DNA from: Pseudonocardia sp. N23
GTDB lineage: Bacteria; Actinomycetota; Actinomycetes; Mycobacteriales; Pseudonocardiaceae
Reading direction: 5' to 3'
DNA: 64,000 nt
NCBI RefSeq assembly: GCF_002583555.1
Contig: NZ_BEGX01000016.1
Coordinates: 35,507-99,506, forward strand
The first letter of the stretch is position 1; each line of letters opens with the position of its first letter. The notes under the pieces are model-generated. The model did not search any database. It was not told the DNA's origin and was given only the letters and a program-made list of their open reading frames with translations. The position numbers and the translations under genes are program-made. Positions 8,885 through 16,951 of this stretch are shown piece by piece.

Positions 8885-9197
8885 GCCGCGATGCGCCTCG
8901 ACGACCGCGCCCCCGGCCTGGCGGGCGAGCCGGATGCCGTCACCGGTGAGTGTGCGAGGCGCCGACGGCGCGGACGTAGGCCTCGGCCGGCGCCAGGTCG
9001 TCCTGGATCCCTTGCGCCGCTTCGAGATGGTTGGCCGCCATCCACACGTGGTCGCCGGAGAAGGACGCCGCGCGACCGGCGAGGTCGCCCTCCCCCAGCA
9101 CGGTCACGGCGACACCGCGGTCGGCGGCGGCCGTCGCGAGACCGGCGAGCCCGGCCCCGACGACGACCGCCGTCCGTGCGAGGGAGGTGCGGGTCAC
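8885..9197 (-). pseudogene. Relic of an FAD-dependent oxidoreductase with an internal deletion
   Basis: On the minus strand a GTG at 9197 overlaps the transporter-lipoprotein stop (GTGA) and opens a normal flavoprotein N-terminus: TAVVVGAGLAGLATAAADRG (Rossmann GxGxxG), then SGDHVWMAANHLEAAQGI. The frame stops at 8940 after about 85 residues. Directly downstream, in another frame, the minus strand encodes TGDGIRLARQAGGAVVE, the motif that normally lies hundreds of residues later in KstD/fumarate-reductase-type flavoproteins. Start and middle have therefore been joined by a deletion, and the catalytic domain is gone. The gene used to be co-translated with the binding-protein gene. The intact family member at 46618 gives the comparison. 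Confidence 0.8.
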
Positions 9198-10387
9198 TGG
9201 CAGACCGGGTCGCCGTTGGCCTTGAACACTCCCTGGTTGACCGCGGCCAGCACGATGCAGGTGCTCGCGGTGCGGTCGGTGGCGGTCAGGCTGATGGGCG
9301 GCATGATGTTGCCGACCTGCAGGTCCTTGGTCTCCTGCAGCGCCGCGAGGAACGAGTCGCGGGTGACGTCCTTGCCGGCGCGCTGCAGCGCGTCGACGAT
9401 GATCTTGCCGCCGACCCAGCTGTTGAGCGCGTACATGCTCTGGGACTTGCCGGGCTCGTACTTCTCCATCGCGGCCCGGAACTCGTTGGTGCCGGGGAGG
9501 TCGCTCTGCGGCGGGGCGTAGGGGTTGACGGTGATGACGCCCTCGGCGAGCGGGCCGGTGAGCTTGGCCAGGTCGGGGCTGGTGTTGCCCAGCGAGGAGT
9601 ACCACTGCGGCTTGTAGCCGGTCTGGTCGGCTTCCTTGAGCGCCACCGAGATCTGGTTGACGTTGCCGATGAACACGAGGTTGGTGATGCCGCCGGCCTG
9701 CAGCTTCTGCAGCTGCGTGGCGTAGCTGGTCGCGGTGCGCTCGAAGTTCACGTTGTCGGTGAGCGGGGTCTTGCCCTTCTTGAAGCCGTCCGCGACCTCG
9801 GCGGACGTGCCGTCGTTCTGGTAGAGGATGCCCCACCTGCCGGTCGCGAGGTTCGGCTGCGTGGCGACCCAGTCCGACAACAGCTGGAACTGCGCGGACA
9901 GCGGCAGCATCGAGGCGAAGGAGCGGTCGTAGGTCGCGAGCTGGGTGCTCAGCGCCATCGGGAACAGCAGTGGGACGCCCGCCTGCTGCAGCGTCGGCAT
10001 CCCGGCGAGGGTGGTCGCGGTGCCGTTGTTGCCCCAGATGCCGAGGACGGGCTGCTGGGTCGCGAAGTAGCGGGCGCCGGCGACGGCCTGCTTGGGGTCG
10101 TACTGGTCGTCCTGCACCGCGAGTGCGAGCTTGCGGCCGTTGATGCCGCCGGCCGCGTTGACGGTCTGGATGAGCGCGTCGGCGCCGGCCTGCCCGTCGG
10201 TGCCGAGCGCCGCGAACGGGCCCGTCATCGGGGTGACCATGCCGAGCGTGATCGTGTCGGCGGTGATGCCCGGCGCCGCTGCGCCACCTCCGCCCCCGGA
10301 GTCCGACTGCGACACGGTCGCACCGCCACAGCCTGCGAGAACGGTCGCCGCGATCGCTGCCACGGCTACGCCCACTACTCGACGCAT
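9194..10387 (-). CDS. Branched-chain amino acid-type ABC transporter substrate-binding lipoprotein (system 1)
   Basis: The 397-residue product has a signal peptide ending in the lipobox VLAGC (lipidated C20), a Ser/Gly-rich linker, and a Peripla_BP_6 domain beginning ITADTITLGMVTPMTGPFAA. It would be tethered to the outer face of the membrane and deliver substrate to the LivH/LivM permease encoded divergently at 10622-14080. In this catabolic setting the ligand is more likely an aromatic or alicyclic acid than an amino acid (inference). The flavoprotein relic is the former downstream gene. The spacer to the permease genes has two AT-rich motif copies. Confidence 0.92.
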   Translation of the reverse strand: MRRVVGVAVAAIAATVLAGCGGATVSQSDSGGGGGAAAPGITADTITLGMVTPMTGPFAALGTDGQAGADALIQTVNAAGGINGRKLALAVQDDQYDPKQAVAGARYFATQQPVLGIWGNNGTATTLAGMPTLQQAGVPLLFPMALSTQLATYDRSFASMLPLSAQFQLLSDWVATQPNLATGRWGILYQNDGTSAEVADGFKKGKTPLTDNVNFERTATSYATQLQKLQAGGITNLVFIGNVNQISVALKEADQTGYKPQWYSSLGNTSPDLAKLTGPLAEGVITVNPYAPPQSDLPGTNEFRAAMEKYEPGKSQSMYALNSWVGGKIIVDALQRAGKDVTRDSFLAALQETKDLQVGNIMPPISLTATDRTASTCIVLAAVNQGVFKANGDPVCQ

Positions 10388-10429
10388 CGGTCGTCCTTCC
10401 CCGGCGGCAGCACTGCCGCCTCGGCGGAG

Positions 10430-10452
10430 AATCTATGTTAATAGTGTTGCGA
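10430..10452 (-). promoter_or_regulatory. Cluster motif upstream of the system 1 binding protein
   Basis: On the minus strand it reads ACTATTAACATAGATT, matching the core ACTATGACCCTGGATT at 12 of 16 positions. It includes the small palindrome CTATGTTAATAG. It lies 43 bases before the lipoprotein start. Confidence 0.55.
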
Positions 10453-10507
10453 CATTAGGACTGCCGACCGGCGTGCGCAAGATGTCCGGGACGGGGTTCC
10501 CTCGGAT

Positions 10508-10531
10508 GCAATCCATGTATATCTTTATCAG
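10508..10531 (-). promoter_or_regulatory. AT-rich second site in the divergent transporter spacer
   Basis: On the minus strand it reads GATATACATGGATTGC, sharing TGGATT and the general layout with the cluster motif. It lies about 90 bases before the permease start and may serve the rightward unit. Confidence 0.35.
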
Positions 10532-10580
10532 TTGAATCGGCTGGCGCCGCTGGGGACGCCGCCGGAACGGGAGGTCGGCG

Positions 10581-10625
10581 ATGACCGCGCGCGTTCCCTC
10601 CGACCGGATCGGACGGCCCAGGTGA
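10581..10625 (+). CDS. Possible 14-codon leader ORF in front of livH-like gene
   Basis: ATG at 10581 has the strong ribosome-binding sequence GGGAGG six bases upstream and encodes MTARVPSDRIGRPR. Its TGA overlaps the GTG start of the permease gene (GTGA). The permease itself has no ribosome-binding site of its own, so translation coupling through this short ORF is plausible. It may equally be the stump of a deleted gene. The evidence is arrangement only. Confidence 0.35.
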   Translation: MTARVPSDRIGRPR

Positions 10626-11497
10626 GCGCCTTCCTGCAGGCGGTCGTGAACGGGCTCATGACCGGCGGCGTCTACGCCCTGCTCGCGCTGTCCATCGCCC
10701 TGATCTTCAAGACCATGGATGCGGTCAACTTCGCCACCGCCTCCATGGGCGCCTTCTGCGCCTTCCTGTTCTTCCAGGTCGGGACGATCCTCAACCTCGG
10801 CTGGGCCGCCGGCCTCGCGGTCGCGGTCGTCGGCGCGGTGCTGCTCGGCTGGGCCGTGGAGCGCGGGATCGTCCGCCCGCTCGGATCGGGCGACCTGTTC
10901 CGGCTCGTGCTCGCCACGATGGGCCTCGACATCGTGCTCAACAACGCGACCCAGATCTTCTTCGGCTCCGGCGTCCAGAACATCAACGCGCCGCTGCCCT
11001 CCGGCGGCGTCGGCGTCGCCGGCATCAACATCGACCTCACCCGGCTGGTCATCCTCGCGGTCGCGGTCGCCGGAGCGATCGTCCTCGGCGTCGTGCTGCG
11101 CTGCACCAACCTCGGCGTCGGGATGCGCGCCTACGCCCAGGACCCGCAGGCCGCGACGCTGATGGGCGTCCCCGCCCGCACCGTCTCGCGCTGGACGTGG
11201 ATCATCTCCAGCCTGCTGGGGCTCGTCGCGGCGGTCATGGTGGCGTCGGTGTCGGTGCTCTCGGTCGGGTTCCTGCAGGGCACGTTCATCTCGGCGTTCA
11301 CCGCGGCCGTCCTCGGTGGGCTGTCGAGCCTGCCCGGGGCCGTCGCCGGTGGCTTCATCCTCGGTGTCCTCGAGGCTCTCTCGATCGCCTACGCCCCGCG
11401 CGCGGTGACGATCGCGCTGCCCGTCCTGATCATCCTGGTGGTGCTGCTGATCCGGCCCGCCGGGCTGTTCGGCCGACTGTCGGCGTCGCGGGCATGA
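10622..11497 (+). CDS. ABC transporter permease, LivH type (system 1)
   Basis: From the GTG at 10622 the 291-residue product starts SAFLQAVVNGLMTGGVYALL, the standard LivH opening, and has about eight hydrophobic segments. It carries the conserved cytoplasmic loop GMRAYAQDPQAATLMGVPAR, which contacts the ATPase. A longer in-frame start at 10532 would add 30 charged residues not seen in the family, so I reject it. The stop overlaps the start of the fused permease-ATPase gene (ATGA). Confidence 0.9.
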   Translation: MSAFLQAVVNGLMTGGVYALLALSIALIFKTMDAVNFATASMGAFCAFLFFQVGTILNLGWAAGLAVAVVGAVLLGWAVERGIVRPLGSGDLFRLVLATMGLDIVLNNATQIFFGSGVQNINAPLPSGGVGVAGINIDLTRLVILAVAVAGAIVLGVVLRCTNLGVGMRAYAQDPQAATLMGVPARTVSRWTWIISSLLGLVAAVMVASVSVLSVGFLQGTFISAFTAAVLGGLSSLPGAVAGGFILGVLEALSIAYAPRAVTIALPVLIILVVLLIRPAGLFGRLSASRA

Positions 11498-13374
11498 CCG
11501 CGCCCGGTGCAGGGAAGCCCGTGACGGGGAAGGCGGTGGCCGGGAGCGGCGTGCTCGCCCGGCTCCCCGGCCGCGACGTGCTGCTCGCGCTGGTGGCGAT
11601 CCTCGTCGTCTTCGCGGCGTCGGGGGTGCTCACCGGCTACCAGGCCTACGTCGTCACCGTCGTCGTCATCTTCACGATCATCGGCGCGAGCCACACCGTC
11701 CTGTTCGGAGCGGCGGGCCAGCCGTCCGTCGGGCACGCCGCCCTGCTCGGTGCGGGCGTCTACGCGACGATCGCGGTCTCGCGCATCTCCCCGTTCGGGA
11801 TGGAGGGCGAGCTCGTCGCCGGCATCGTCGTCGGCGCGCTGATCGGCGTCGTGATCGGGCTGCCGTCACTGCGGATCGGCAGCCTCTACCTCGCCATCGC
11901 GACGCTGGCGCTCTGCATCGTCGCCCAGCAGATCTTCTTCGAGTGGTCGAGCCTGACCGGTGGCGGCGCCGGCATCCAGGTCCCGCCGCCCACGCTGTTC
12001 GGTACCACCTACACCCCGCTCGGGCTGCTCTACATCGCGCTCGCGGTCATGGGCATCGCAATGCTGTTCGCCCGCAACCTGTTGCGCGGCAAGCAGGGAC
12101 GGGCGTGGAACGCGGTGCGGACCAGCCCGCTCGCGGCGTCGAGCCTGGGGATGTCGCTCGGCTGGCAGAAGGTCGGCGCGTTCGGCGTCTCGGGCGCCAT
12201 GGTCGGGTGCGCGGGCGTGCTCTACGCCCACACCGTCAACTACGTCTCGCCGCAGGACTTCTCGCTGGAGCTGTCGATCGTCACCCTGGTCATCGCGATC
12301 ATCGGCGGCCAGCGCTACCTGTGGGGCGCGGCGCTCGGCGCGATCTTCGTCGAGGGCCTGCCGGAGATGCTGCGCACCACCGGCGAGTTCCGCTACGTCA
12401 TCTACGGCGTCGTGTTCGTCGTCATCATGATCTTCTTCCCGGGCGGTTTCGCGGGCGGCATCGCCGCGCTGTGGCGGCGCTTCGGTCCCGGCAGGCGCCG
12501 GACCGCACCCGCGGAGATCCAGCTGGCGCCGACGGCGACGATCGTCGAGGCCGAGCTCGCCCAGAACACCGCACGGGTCACGGAGACGCCTCGCGCCGCC
12601 GCCTCGGGCGACGGCGGCACGGGCCTGTCCATCCGCGACGTACGGGTGGCGTTCGGCGGCGTCACGGCCGTCGACGGGGTGTCGGCGGAGATCGTGCCGG
12701 GCTCGGTCGTCGGCCTGGTCGGCCCCAACGGTGCGGGCAAGACCACCCTGCTCAACGCCGTCTCCGGCTTCGTCGGGCTCGCGGGCGGGGAGATCGCCGT
12801 CGGAGACACCGTGCTGCGGGCGCGCCGGGCCGCACAGCGCCGGGCCCTGGGCGTCGGGCGGACCTTCCAGAACCTCAGCCTGCACGAGGGCCTGACCGTC
12901 CTCGACCACCTGATGATCGGCCAGCACGCGGTCGCCGGCTACGGGCCGCTCAGCCAGGTGCTGCGCCTGCCGCCGTTCGTCCGCGGGGAGCGGCGGATGC
13001 ACGCCGACGCGATCGAGACCGCCGAGATGCTGGGACTGGCCGACCTGCTCGACGAACGCGTCGAGAACCTGGCCTACGGCGTGCAGAAACGTGTCGACGT
13101 CGCCCGCGCCGTCGTCGCCCGGCCCCGGTTGCTGCTGCTCGACGAGCCCGCGGCCGGCCTCACCCCCGACGAGGGGGACGACCTCGTCGGCCGGGTGCTG
13201 GTGCACAGCCGCCACGTCGGCGCGACGGTCGTGCTCGTCGAGCACAACATCGAGCTGGTCATGCGGGTCACCGACCGGGTCGTGGCGCTGAACTTCGGCC
13301 GGGTCATCGCCGACGACGTCCCCGACGTCGTGCGGCGCCAGGACGACTTCGTGGAGGCCTACCTTGGCGGCTGA
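11494..13374 (+). CDS. Fused LivM permease-LivG ATPase (system 1)
   Basis: The 626-residue product joins two usually separate proteins. Residues 1 to about 340 are a LivM permease (AGQPSVGHAALLGAGVYA, and the ATPase-coupling loop AVRTSPLAASSLGMS). After an Ala/Thr-rich linker, residues from about 370 are a LivG ATPase: Walker A GPNGAGKTT near 410, a degenerate signature YGVQKRVDVARAV, and Walker B LLLLDEPAAGL. In the second system (41323, 42423) the two are separate genes. The fusion fixes a one-to-one ratio of LivM and LivG. It overlaps both neighbours. Confidence 0.92.
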   Translation: MTAPGAGKPVTGKAVAGSGVLARLPGRDVLLALVAILVVFAASGVLTGYQAYVVTVVVIFTIIGASHTVLFGAAGQPSVGHAALLGAGVYATIAVSRISPFGMEGELVAGIVVGALIGVVIGLPSLRIGSLYLAIATLALCIVAQQIFFEWSSLTGGGAGIQVPPPTLFGTTYTPLGLLYIALAVMGIAMLFARNLLRGKQGRAWNAVRTSPLAASSLGMSLGWQKVGAFGVSGAMVGCAGVLYAHTVNYVSPQDFSLELSIVTLVIAIIGGQRYLWGAALGAIFVEGLPEMLRTTGEFRYVIYGVVFVVIMIFFPGGFAGGIAALWRRFGPGRRRTAPAEIQLAPTATIVEAELAQNTARVTETPRAAASGDGGTGLSIRDVRVAFGGVTAVDGVSAEIVPGSVVGLVGPNGAGKTTLLNAVSGFVGLAGGEIAVGDTVLRARRAAQRRALGVGRTFQNLSLHEGLTVLDHLMIGQHAVAGYGPLSQVLRLPPFVRGERRMHADAIETAEMLGLADLLDERVENLAYGVQKRVDVARAVVARPRLLLLDEPAAGLTPDEGDDLVGRVLVHSRHVGATVVLVEHNIELVMRVTDRVVALNFGRVIADDVPDVVRRQDDFVEAYLGG

Positions 13375-14080
13375 AGGGCTCGTTCTCCGTGGGGTCACCG
13401 GCGGCTACGGCCGATCCACGGTCCTGCACGGCATCGACGTCGAGGTCCGGCCCGGCCAGAAGGTCGCGATCCTCGGCCCCAACGGTGCCGGGAAGACGAC
13501 GATGCTGCGCGCGGTGTCGGGGCTCGTCGCGGTGCGGTCGGGGGAGATCCTGCTCGGCGGGGACACGCTGACCGGGCTGCGCCCCGACGAGATCGTCGCC
13601 CGCGGTGTCGCGCACGTGCCGCAGGGGCGGCGGGTGTTCCCGGACTTCACCGTGGTGGAGAACCTGCGGGCCGCGGCCTACACCCGTGGCGGCCGCGACG
13701 TCGACGAGGACATCGCCAGGGTCCTCGACGCCTTCCCCCGCCTCGCCGAGCGCAGCGGGGTGCGCGCGGGCTTCCTGTCCGGCGGCGAGCAGCAGATGCT
13801 CGCGATCGGCCGGGCCGTGGTGCAGCGGCCGCGGATCGTGATGATCGACGAGATGTCGCTGGGCCTGGCCCCGATCCTGATCAAGGAACTGTACGGCCGC
13901 TTCGACGTGCTGTTCGCCGACATCCCCGCGGTGATCGTCGAGCAGAACCCGTCGGTCGCGCTCGAGCACTGCTCCTACGTCTACGTCCTGAGCAACGGCG
14001 AGGTGAAGGCGTCGGGACCGGCGTCGGAGTTCACCTCCCACGAGCGGCTGATGCAGGCATACGCCGGCGCCGTCGACTGA
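13364..14080 (+). CDS. ABC transporter ATP-binding protein, LivF type (system 1)
   Basis: The 238-residue ATPase has Walker A GPNGAGKTT, the LivF-typical PQGRRVFPDFTV, signature LSGGEQQMLAIGRAV and Walker B IVMIDEMSLGLAP. It pairs with the LivG half of the fusion protein. I take the TTG at 13364, which overlaps the preceding gene by 11 bases; there is no better start before the first conserved strand. It ends 25 bases before the thiolase gene, so catabolic genes and transporter form one unit. Confidence 0.9.
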   Translation: MAAEGLVLRGVTGGYGRSTVLHGIDVEVRPGQKVAILGPNGAGKTTMLRAVSGLVAVRSGEILLGGDTLTGLRPDEIVARGVAHVPQGRRVFPDFTVVENLRAAAYTRGGRDVDEDIARVLDAFPRLAERSGVRAGFLSGGEQQMLAIGRAVVQRPRIVMIDEMSLGLAPILIKELYGRFDVLFADIPAVIVEQNPSVALEHCSYVYVLSNGEVKASGPASEFTSHERLMQAYAGAVD

Positions 14081-14105
14081 CGTGCGCGAACGAGAGGAGC
14101 CCGGG

Positions 14106-15284
14106 GTGGACGAGCCTTATGTGATCGACGCGGTGCGCTCGCCGATGGGCAAGGGCAAGCCGGGTGGTGCCCTGTCCGGGCTGCACGCCGTCGACCTGCT
14201 CGCGCAGACGATCGCGGCGCTGGTGGCGCGCACCGGGATCGACCCCGGCCGCGTCGACGACGTCGTCACCGGGTGCGTGAGCCAGGCCGGCGAGCAGTCG
14301 GGCAACGTGGGCCGGATGGCCTGGCTCGCCGCGGGGTTCCCCGAGCACGTCCCGGCGGTGACGGTCGAACGCAAGTGCGGGTCGAGCCAGCAGGCCGTGC
14401 ACTTCGCCGCGCAGGGGATCATGGCGGGCGCCTACGACCTCGTGGTCGTCGCCGGCGTGGAGTCGATGAGCCGTGTCCCGATGGGTGCGGCGAAGCTCGG
14501 CGCCGACTCGGCGGGTCCATCGGTCACCGCGCGGTACGCGCCGGGCCTGGTGCCGCAGGGGGTGTCGGCCGAGCTGGTCGCGGCCCGCTGGAAGCTGTCG
14601 CGCGAACAGCTCGACGACTACGCCGCCCGCTCGCACGCCCGCGCCGCGGCGGCAGCCGACGCGGGCGGGTTCGACGGCGAGATCGTGCCGATCATCGTGG
14701 GGGACACGGTCGTCGCGGCCGACGAGTCCATCCGCCGCGGCACCACCCCGGAGAAGCTGGCCGGTCTCAGGCCGGCCTTCACCGACGACGCGATGGCCAC
14801 CCGGTTCCCGGAGATCCGCTGGTCGGTCACCGCGGGCAACTCCTCGCAGATCACCGACGGGGCGTCCGCGCTGCTGCTGGCGAGCGACCGCACCGCCCGC
14901 GAGCTCGGCCTCACCCCGCGGGCCCGGTTCCGCGGCTTCGCGGTGTGCGGCGACGATCCCGTCGAGATGCTCACCGCGCCCGTCCCGGCTACCCGGCGGC
15001 TCCTCGACCGCGCCGGGCTGGGCATCGGCGACGTCGACCTCTACGAGGTCAACGAGGCGTTCGCGTCGGTGCCGCTGGCCTGGCAGGCCGCCTTCGACGC
15101 CGACCCGGGCCGGCTCAACGTCCGCGGCGGCGCGATCGCGCTCGGCCACCCGCTCGGCGCCTCCGGCGCCCGGCTCGCGACGACGCTGCTCGGTGCCCTG
15201 GAGGCCCGCGGCGGAGGCCTCGGCCTCCAGACGATGTGCGAGGCGGGCGGTATGGCCAACGCCATGCTGCTCGAGACGGTCTGA
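14106..15284 (+). CDS. Acetyl-CoA acyltransferase (thiolase)
   Basis: A 392-residue thiolase with all catalytic residues visible: nucleophile C91 in VERKCGSSQQA, H348 in GGAIALGHPLGASG, and C378 in MCEAGGM. It would cleave a 3-ketoacyl-CoA with CoA, the last step of a beta-oxidation round. GTG at 14106 with GAGAGGAG six bases upstream is the start. SDR and hydratase genes follow, so 14106-16899 forms a complete hydratase/dehydrogenase/thiolase set. Confidence 0.93.
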   Translation: MDEPYVIDAVRSPMGKGKPGGALSGLHAVDLLAQTIAALVARTGIDPGRVDDVVTGCVSQAGEQSGNVGRMAWLAAGFPEHVPAVTVERKCGSSQQAVHFAAQGIMAGAYDLVVVAGVESMSRVPMGAAKLGADSAGPSVTARYAPGLVPQGVSAELVAARWKLSREQLDDYAARSHARAAAAADAGGFDGEIVPIIVGDTVVAADESIRRGTTPEKLAGLRPAFTDDAMATRFPEIRWSVTAGNSSQITDGASALLLASDRTARELGLTPRARFRGFAVCGDDPVEMLTAPVPATRRLLDRAGLGIGDVDLYEVNEAFASVPLAWQAAFDADPGRLNVRGGAIALGHPLGASGARLATTLLGALEARGGGLGLQTMCEAGGMANAMLLETV

Positions 15285-15331
15285 CCCGGCGCCAAGACCC
15301 GCCAGGGCCAGAATCATCCGGAAGGAATCAC

Positions 15332-16096
15332 GTGGACATCGCAGGCATCTCGGCCGTCGTGACGGGCGGCGCCTCCGGGCTCGGGCTGGCCACCGCGCGG
15401 CGGCTCGTCAAGGCGGGCGCGGGCGTCGTGCTGCTCGACCTGGAGTCCTCGGCCGGGGCGCAGGCCGCCGCCGAGCTGGGGGACCGGGCACGGTTCGTCG
15501 TCGGCGACGTCCGCACCGAGGCCGGCGTCACCCCGGCGCTGGACGCAGCTGCCGAGCTCGGCCCGCTGCGCGCCGTCGTGCACTGCGCGGGCCGCGGGCA
15601 CGCCATGCGGATCCTGCAACGCGACGGCACCCCGGGATCGCTGGAGGACTACGCGGCGATCATCGAGCTCAACCTGGTCGGCTCGTTCAACGTGCTGCGC
15701 CTCGCCGCGGCGCGGATGGCGCAGCTCGAGTCCGTCGACGGGGAGCGCGGCGCGATCGTGCTCACCGCGTCCGTCGCCGCGTGGGAGGGCCAGATCGGGC
15801 AGATCCCGTACGCGTCGTCGAAGGCGGGCATCGTCGGGATGACGATCGTGGCCGCCCGAGACCTCGCGACCAAGCAGATCCGGGTGGCGACGATCGCGCC
15901 CGGCATCTTCGACACGCCGCTGCTGGGGCGGCTGCCGCAGGAGGTGCGCGACTCGCTGGGCAAGATGGTCCCGCACCCGAGCAGGCTCGGCGCCCCCGAC
16001 GAGTTCGGGGCGCTGGCGGTCCACGTCCTGGAGAACCCGATGATCAACGGCGAGACGATCCGCCTCGACGGTGGTATCCGCATGGCGCCACGATGA
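15332..16096 (+). CDS. SDR-family dehydrogenase, 3-hydroxyacyl-CoA dehydrogenase type II-like
   Basis: The 254-residue SDR opens ISAVVTGGASGLGLATARRL (TGxxxGxG NAD site) with an acidic D at the end of strand 2 (LLDLES), suggesting NAD preference. The Ser and YxxxK catalytic residues are in LTASVAAW and IPYASSKAGIVGM. Overall it resembles HSD10-type 3-hydroxyacyl-CoA dehydrogenases. GTG at 15332 has GGAAGGAA upstream. It ends in ATGA overlap with the hydratase gene. Confidence 0.88.
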   Translation: MDIAGISAVVTGGASGLGLATARRLVKAGAGVVLLDLESSAGAQAAAELGDRARFVVGDVRTEAGVTPALDAAAELGPLRAVVHCAGRGHAMRILQRDGTPGSLEDYAAIIELNLVGSFNVLRLAAARMAQLESVDGERGAIVLTASVAAWEGQIGQIPYASSKAGIVGMTIVAARDLATKQIRVATIAPGIFDTPLLGRLPQEVRDSLGKMVPHPSRLGAPDEFGALAVHVLENPMINGETIRLDGGIRMAPR

Positions 16097-16899
16097 CCGC
16101 GCGGCACTCCACCAACGGCGCCGACCCGGGCACGGCGGGCGGGCTGCTCGTCGAGCGTGACGGCCCCGTTCTGGTGCTGACCATCGATCGTCCGCGCCGG
16201 CGCAACGCCGTCGACCTCGGGACCGCGCGGCTGGTCAGCGCGGCGATCGACCAGCTCGACGAGGACCCGGACCTGCGGGTCGGGGTGCTGACCGGCTCGT
16301 CGGGATACTTCTCCGCCGGGATGGACCTCGCCGCGTACTCGGCGACAGGGGAGCGGCCCGTCGACGAGCACCGCGGCGGCTTCGGCATCGTCGGCGTCCC
16401 GCCGCGGAAGCCGATCATCGCCGCGGTCGAGGGCCCGGCGCTGGGCGGCGGCTTCGAGATCGCGCTGGCCTGCGACCTGATCGTCGCGGGGGAGAGCGCC
16501 GCCTTCGGGCTGCCCGAGGTCAAGCGCGGCCTGGTCGCGGCGGGCGGCGGGGTGCTGCGGCTGCCGCGGCGGGTGCCGCGCAACGTGGCGTCGGAGGCGG
16601 TGCTCACGGGCCGCCCGCTCACCGCGGCCCGCTGCGCCGAGCTCGGGCTGGTCAGCCGTGTCGTCGCCGACGGGGCCGCGCTCGGTGCCGCCCGTGAGCT
16701 GGCGGCGGAGATCGCGGCGAACGCCCCACTGGCGGTGCAGGCGTCGAAGGCCGTCATGGCCGCGTCGGCGCTGTGGCCCGACGACGAGCTGTTCGCCCGC
16801 CAGGAGCCGATGCTCTCCCAGGTGCGGACGTCGGAGGATGCGAAAGAAGGGGCGCGCGCGTTCGTCGAGAAGCGTTCGCCGCGCTGGTCAGGCCGCTGA
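16093..16899 (+). CDS. Enoyl-CoA hydratase/isomerase
   Basis: The 268-residue crotonase-fold protein has DRPRRRNAVD, the oxyanion segment GSSGYFSAGMDL, and EGPALGGGFEIALACDLIVA with FGLPEVKRGLVAAGGG (the catalytic-Glu region, E then V-K-R-G). Its C-terminal FVEKRSPRWSGR is the usual trimer-contact end. Together with the SDR and thiolase before it, it completes a beta-oxidation cassette. The gene converges on the acyl-CoA dehydrogenase gene across a perfect 40-base palindrome. Confidence 0.9.
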   Translation: MTARHSTNGADPGTAGGLLVERDGPVLVLTIDRPRRRNAVDLGTARLVSAAIDQLDEDPDLRVGVLTGSSGYFSAGMDLAAYSATGERPVDEHRGGFGIVGVPPRKPIIAAVEGPALGGGFEIALACDLIVAGESAAFGLPEVKRGLVAAGGGVLRLPRRVPRNVASEAVLTGRPLTAARCAELGLVSRVVADGAALGAARELAAEIAANAPLAVQASKAVMAASALWPDDELFARQEPMLSQVRTSEDAKEGARAFVEKRSPRWSGR

Positions 16900-16907
16900 C
16901 ACGGCTC

Positions 16908-16947
16908 GTGAGCGGCGATGGCCGCCATGGCGGCCATCGCCGCTCAC
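16908..16947. repeat. Perfect 40-base palindrome (REP-like), copy 2
   Basis: The left arm GTGAGCGGCGATGGCCGCCA at 16908-16927 is followed directly by its exact reverse complement at 16928-16947. It lies 8 bases after one stop and 4 bases before the other, so it is positioned as a bidirectional terminator. The core GCGATGG matches the other two copies of the family. Confidence 0.85.
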
Positions 16948-16951
16948 GGGA

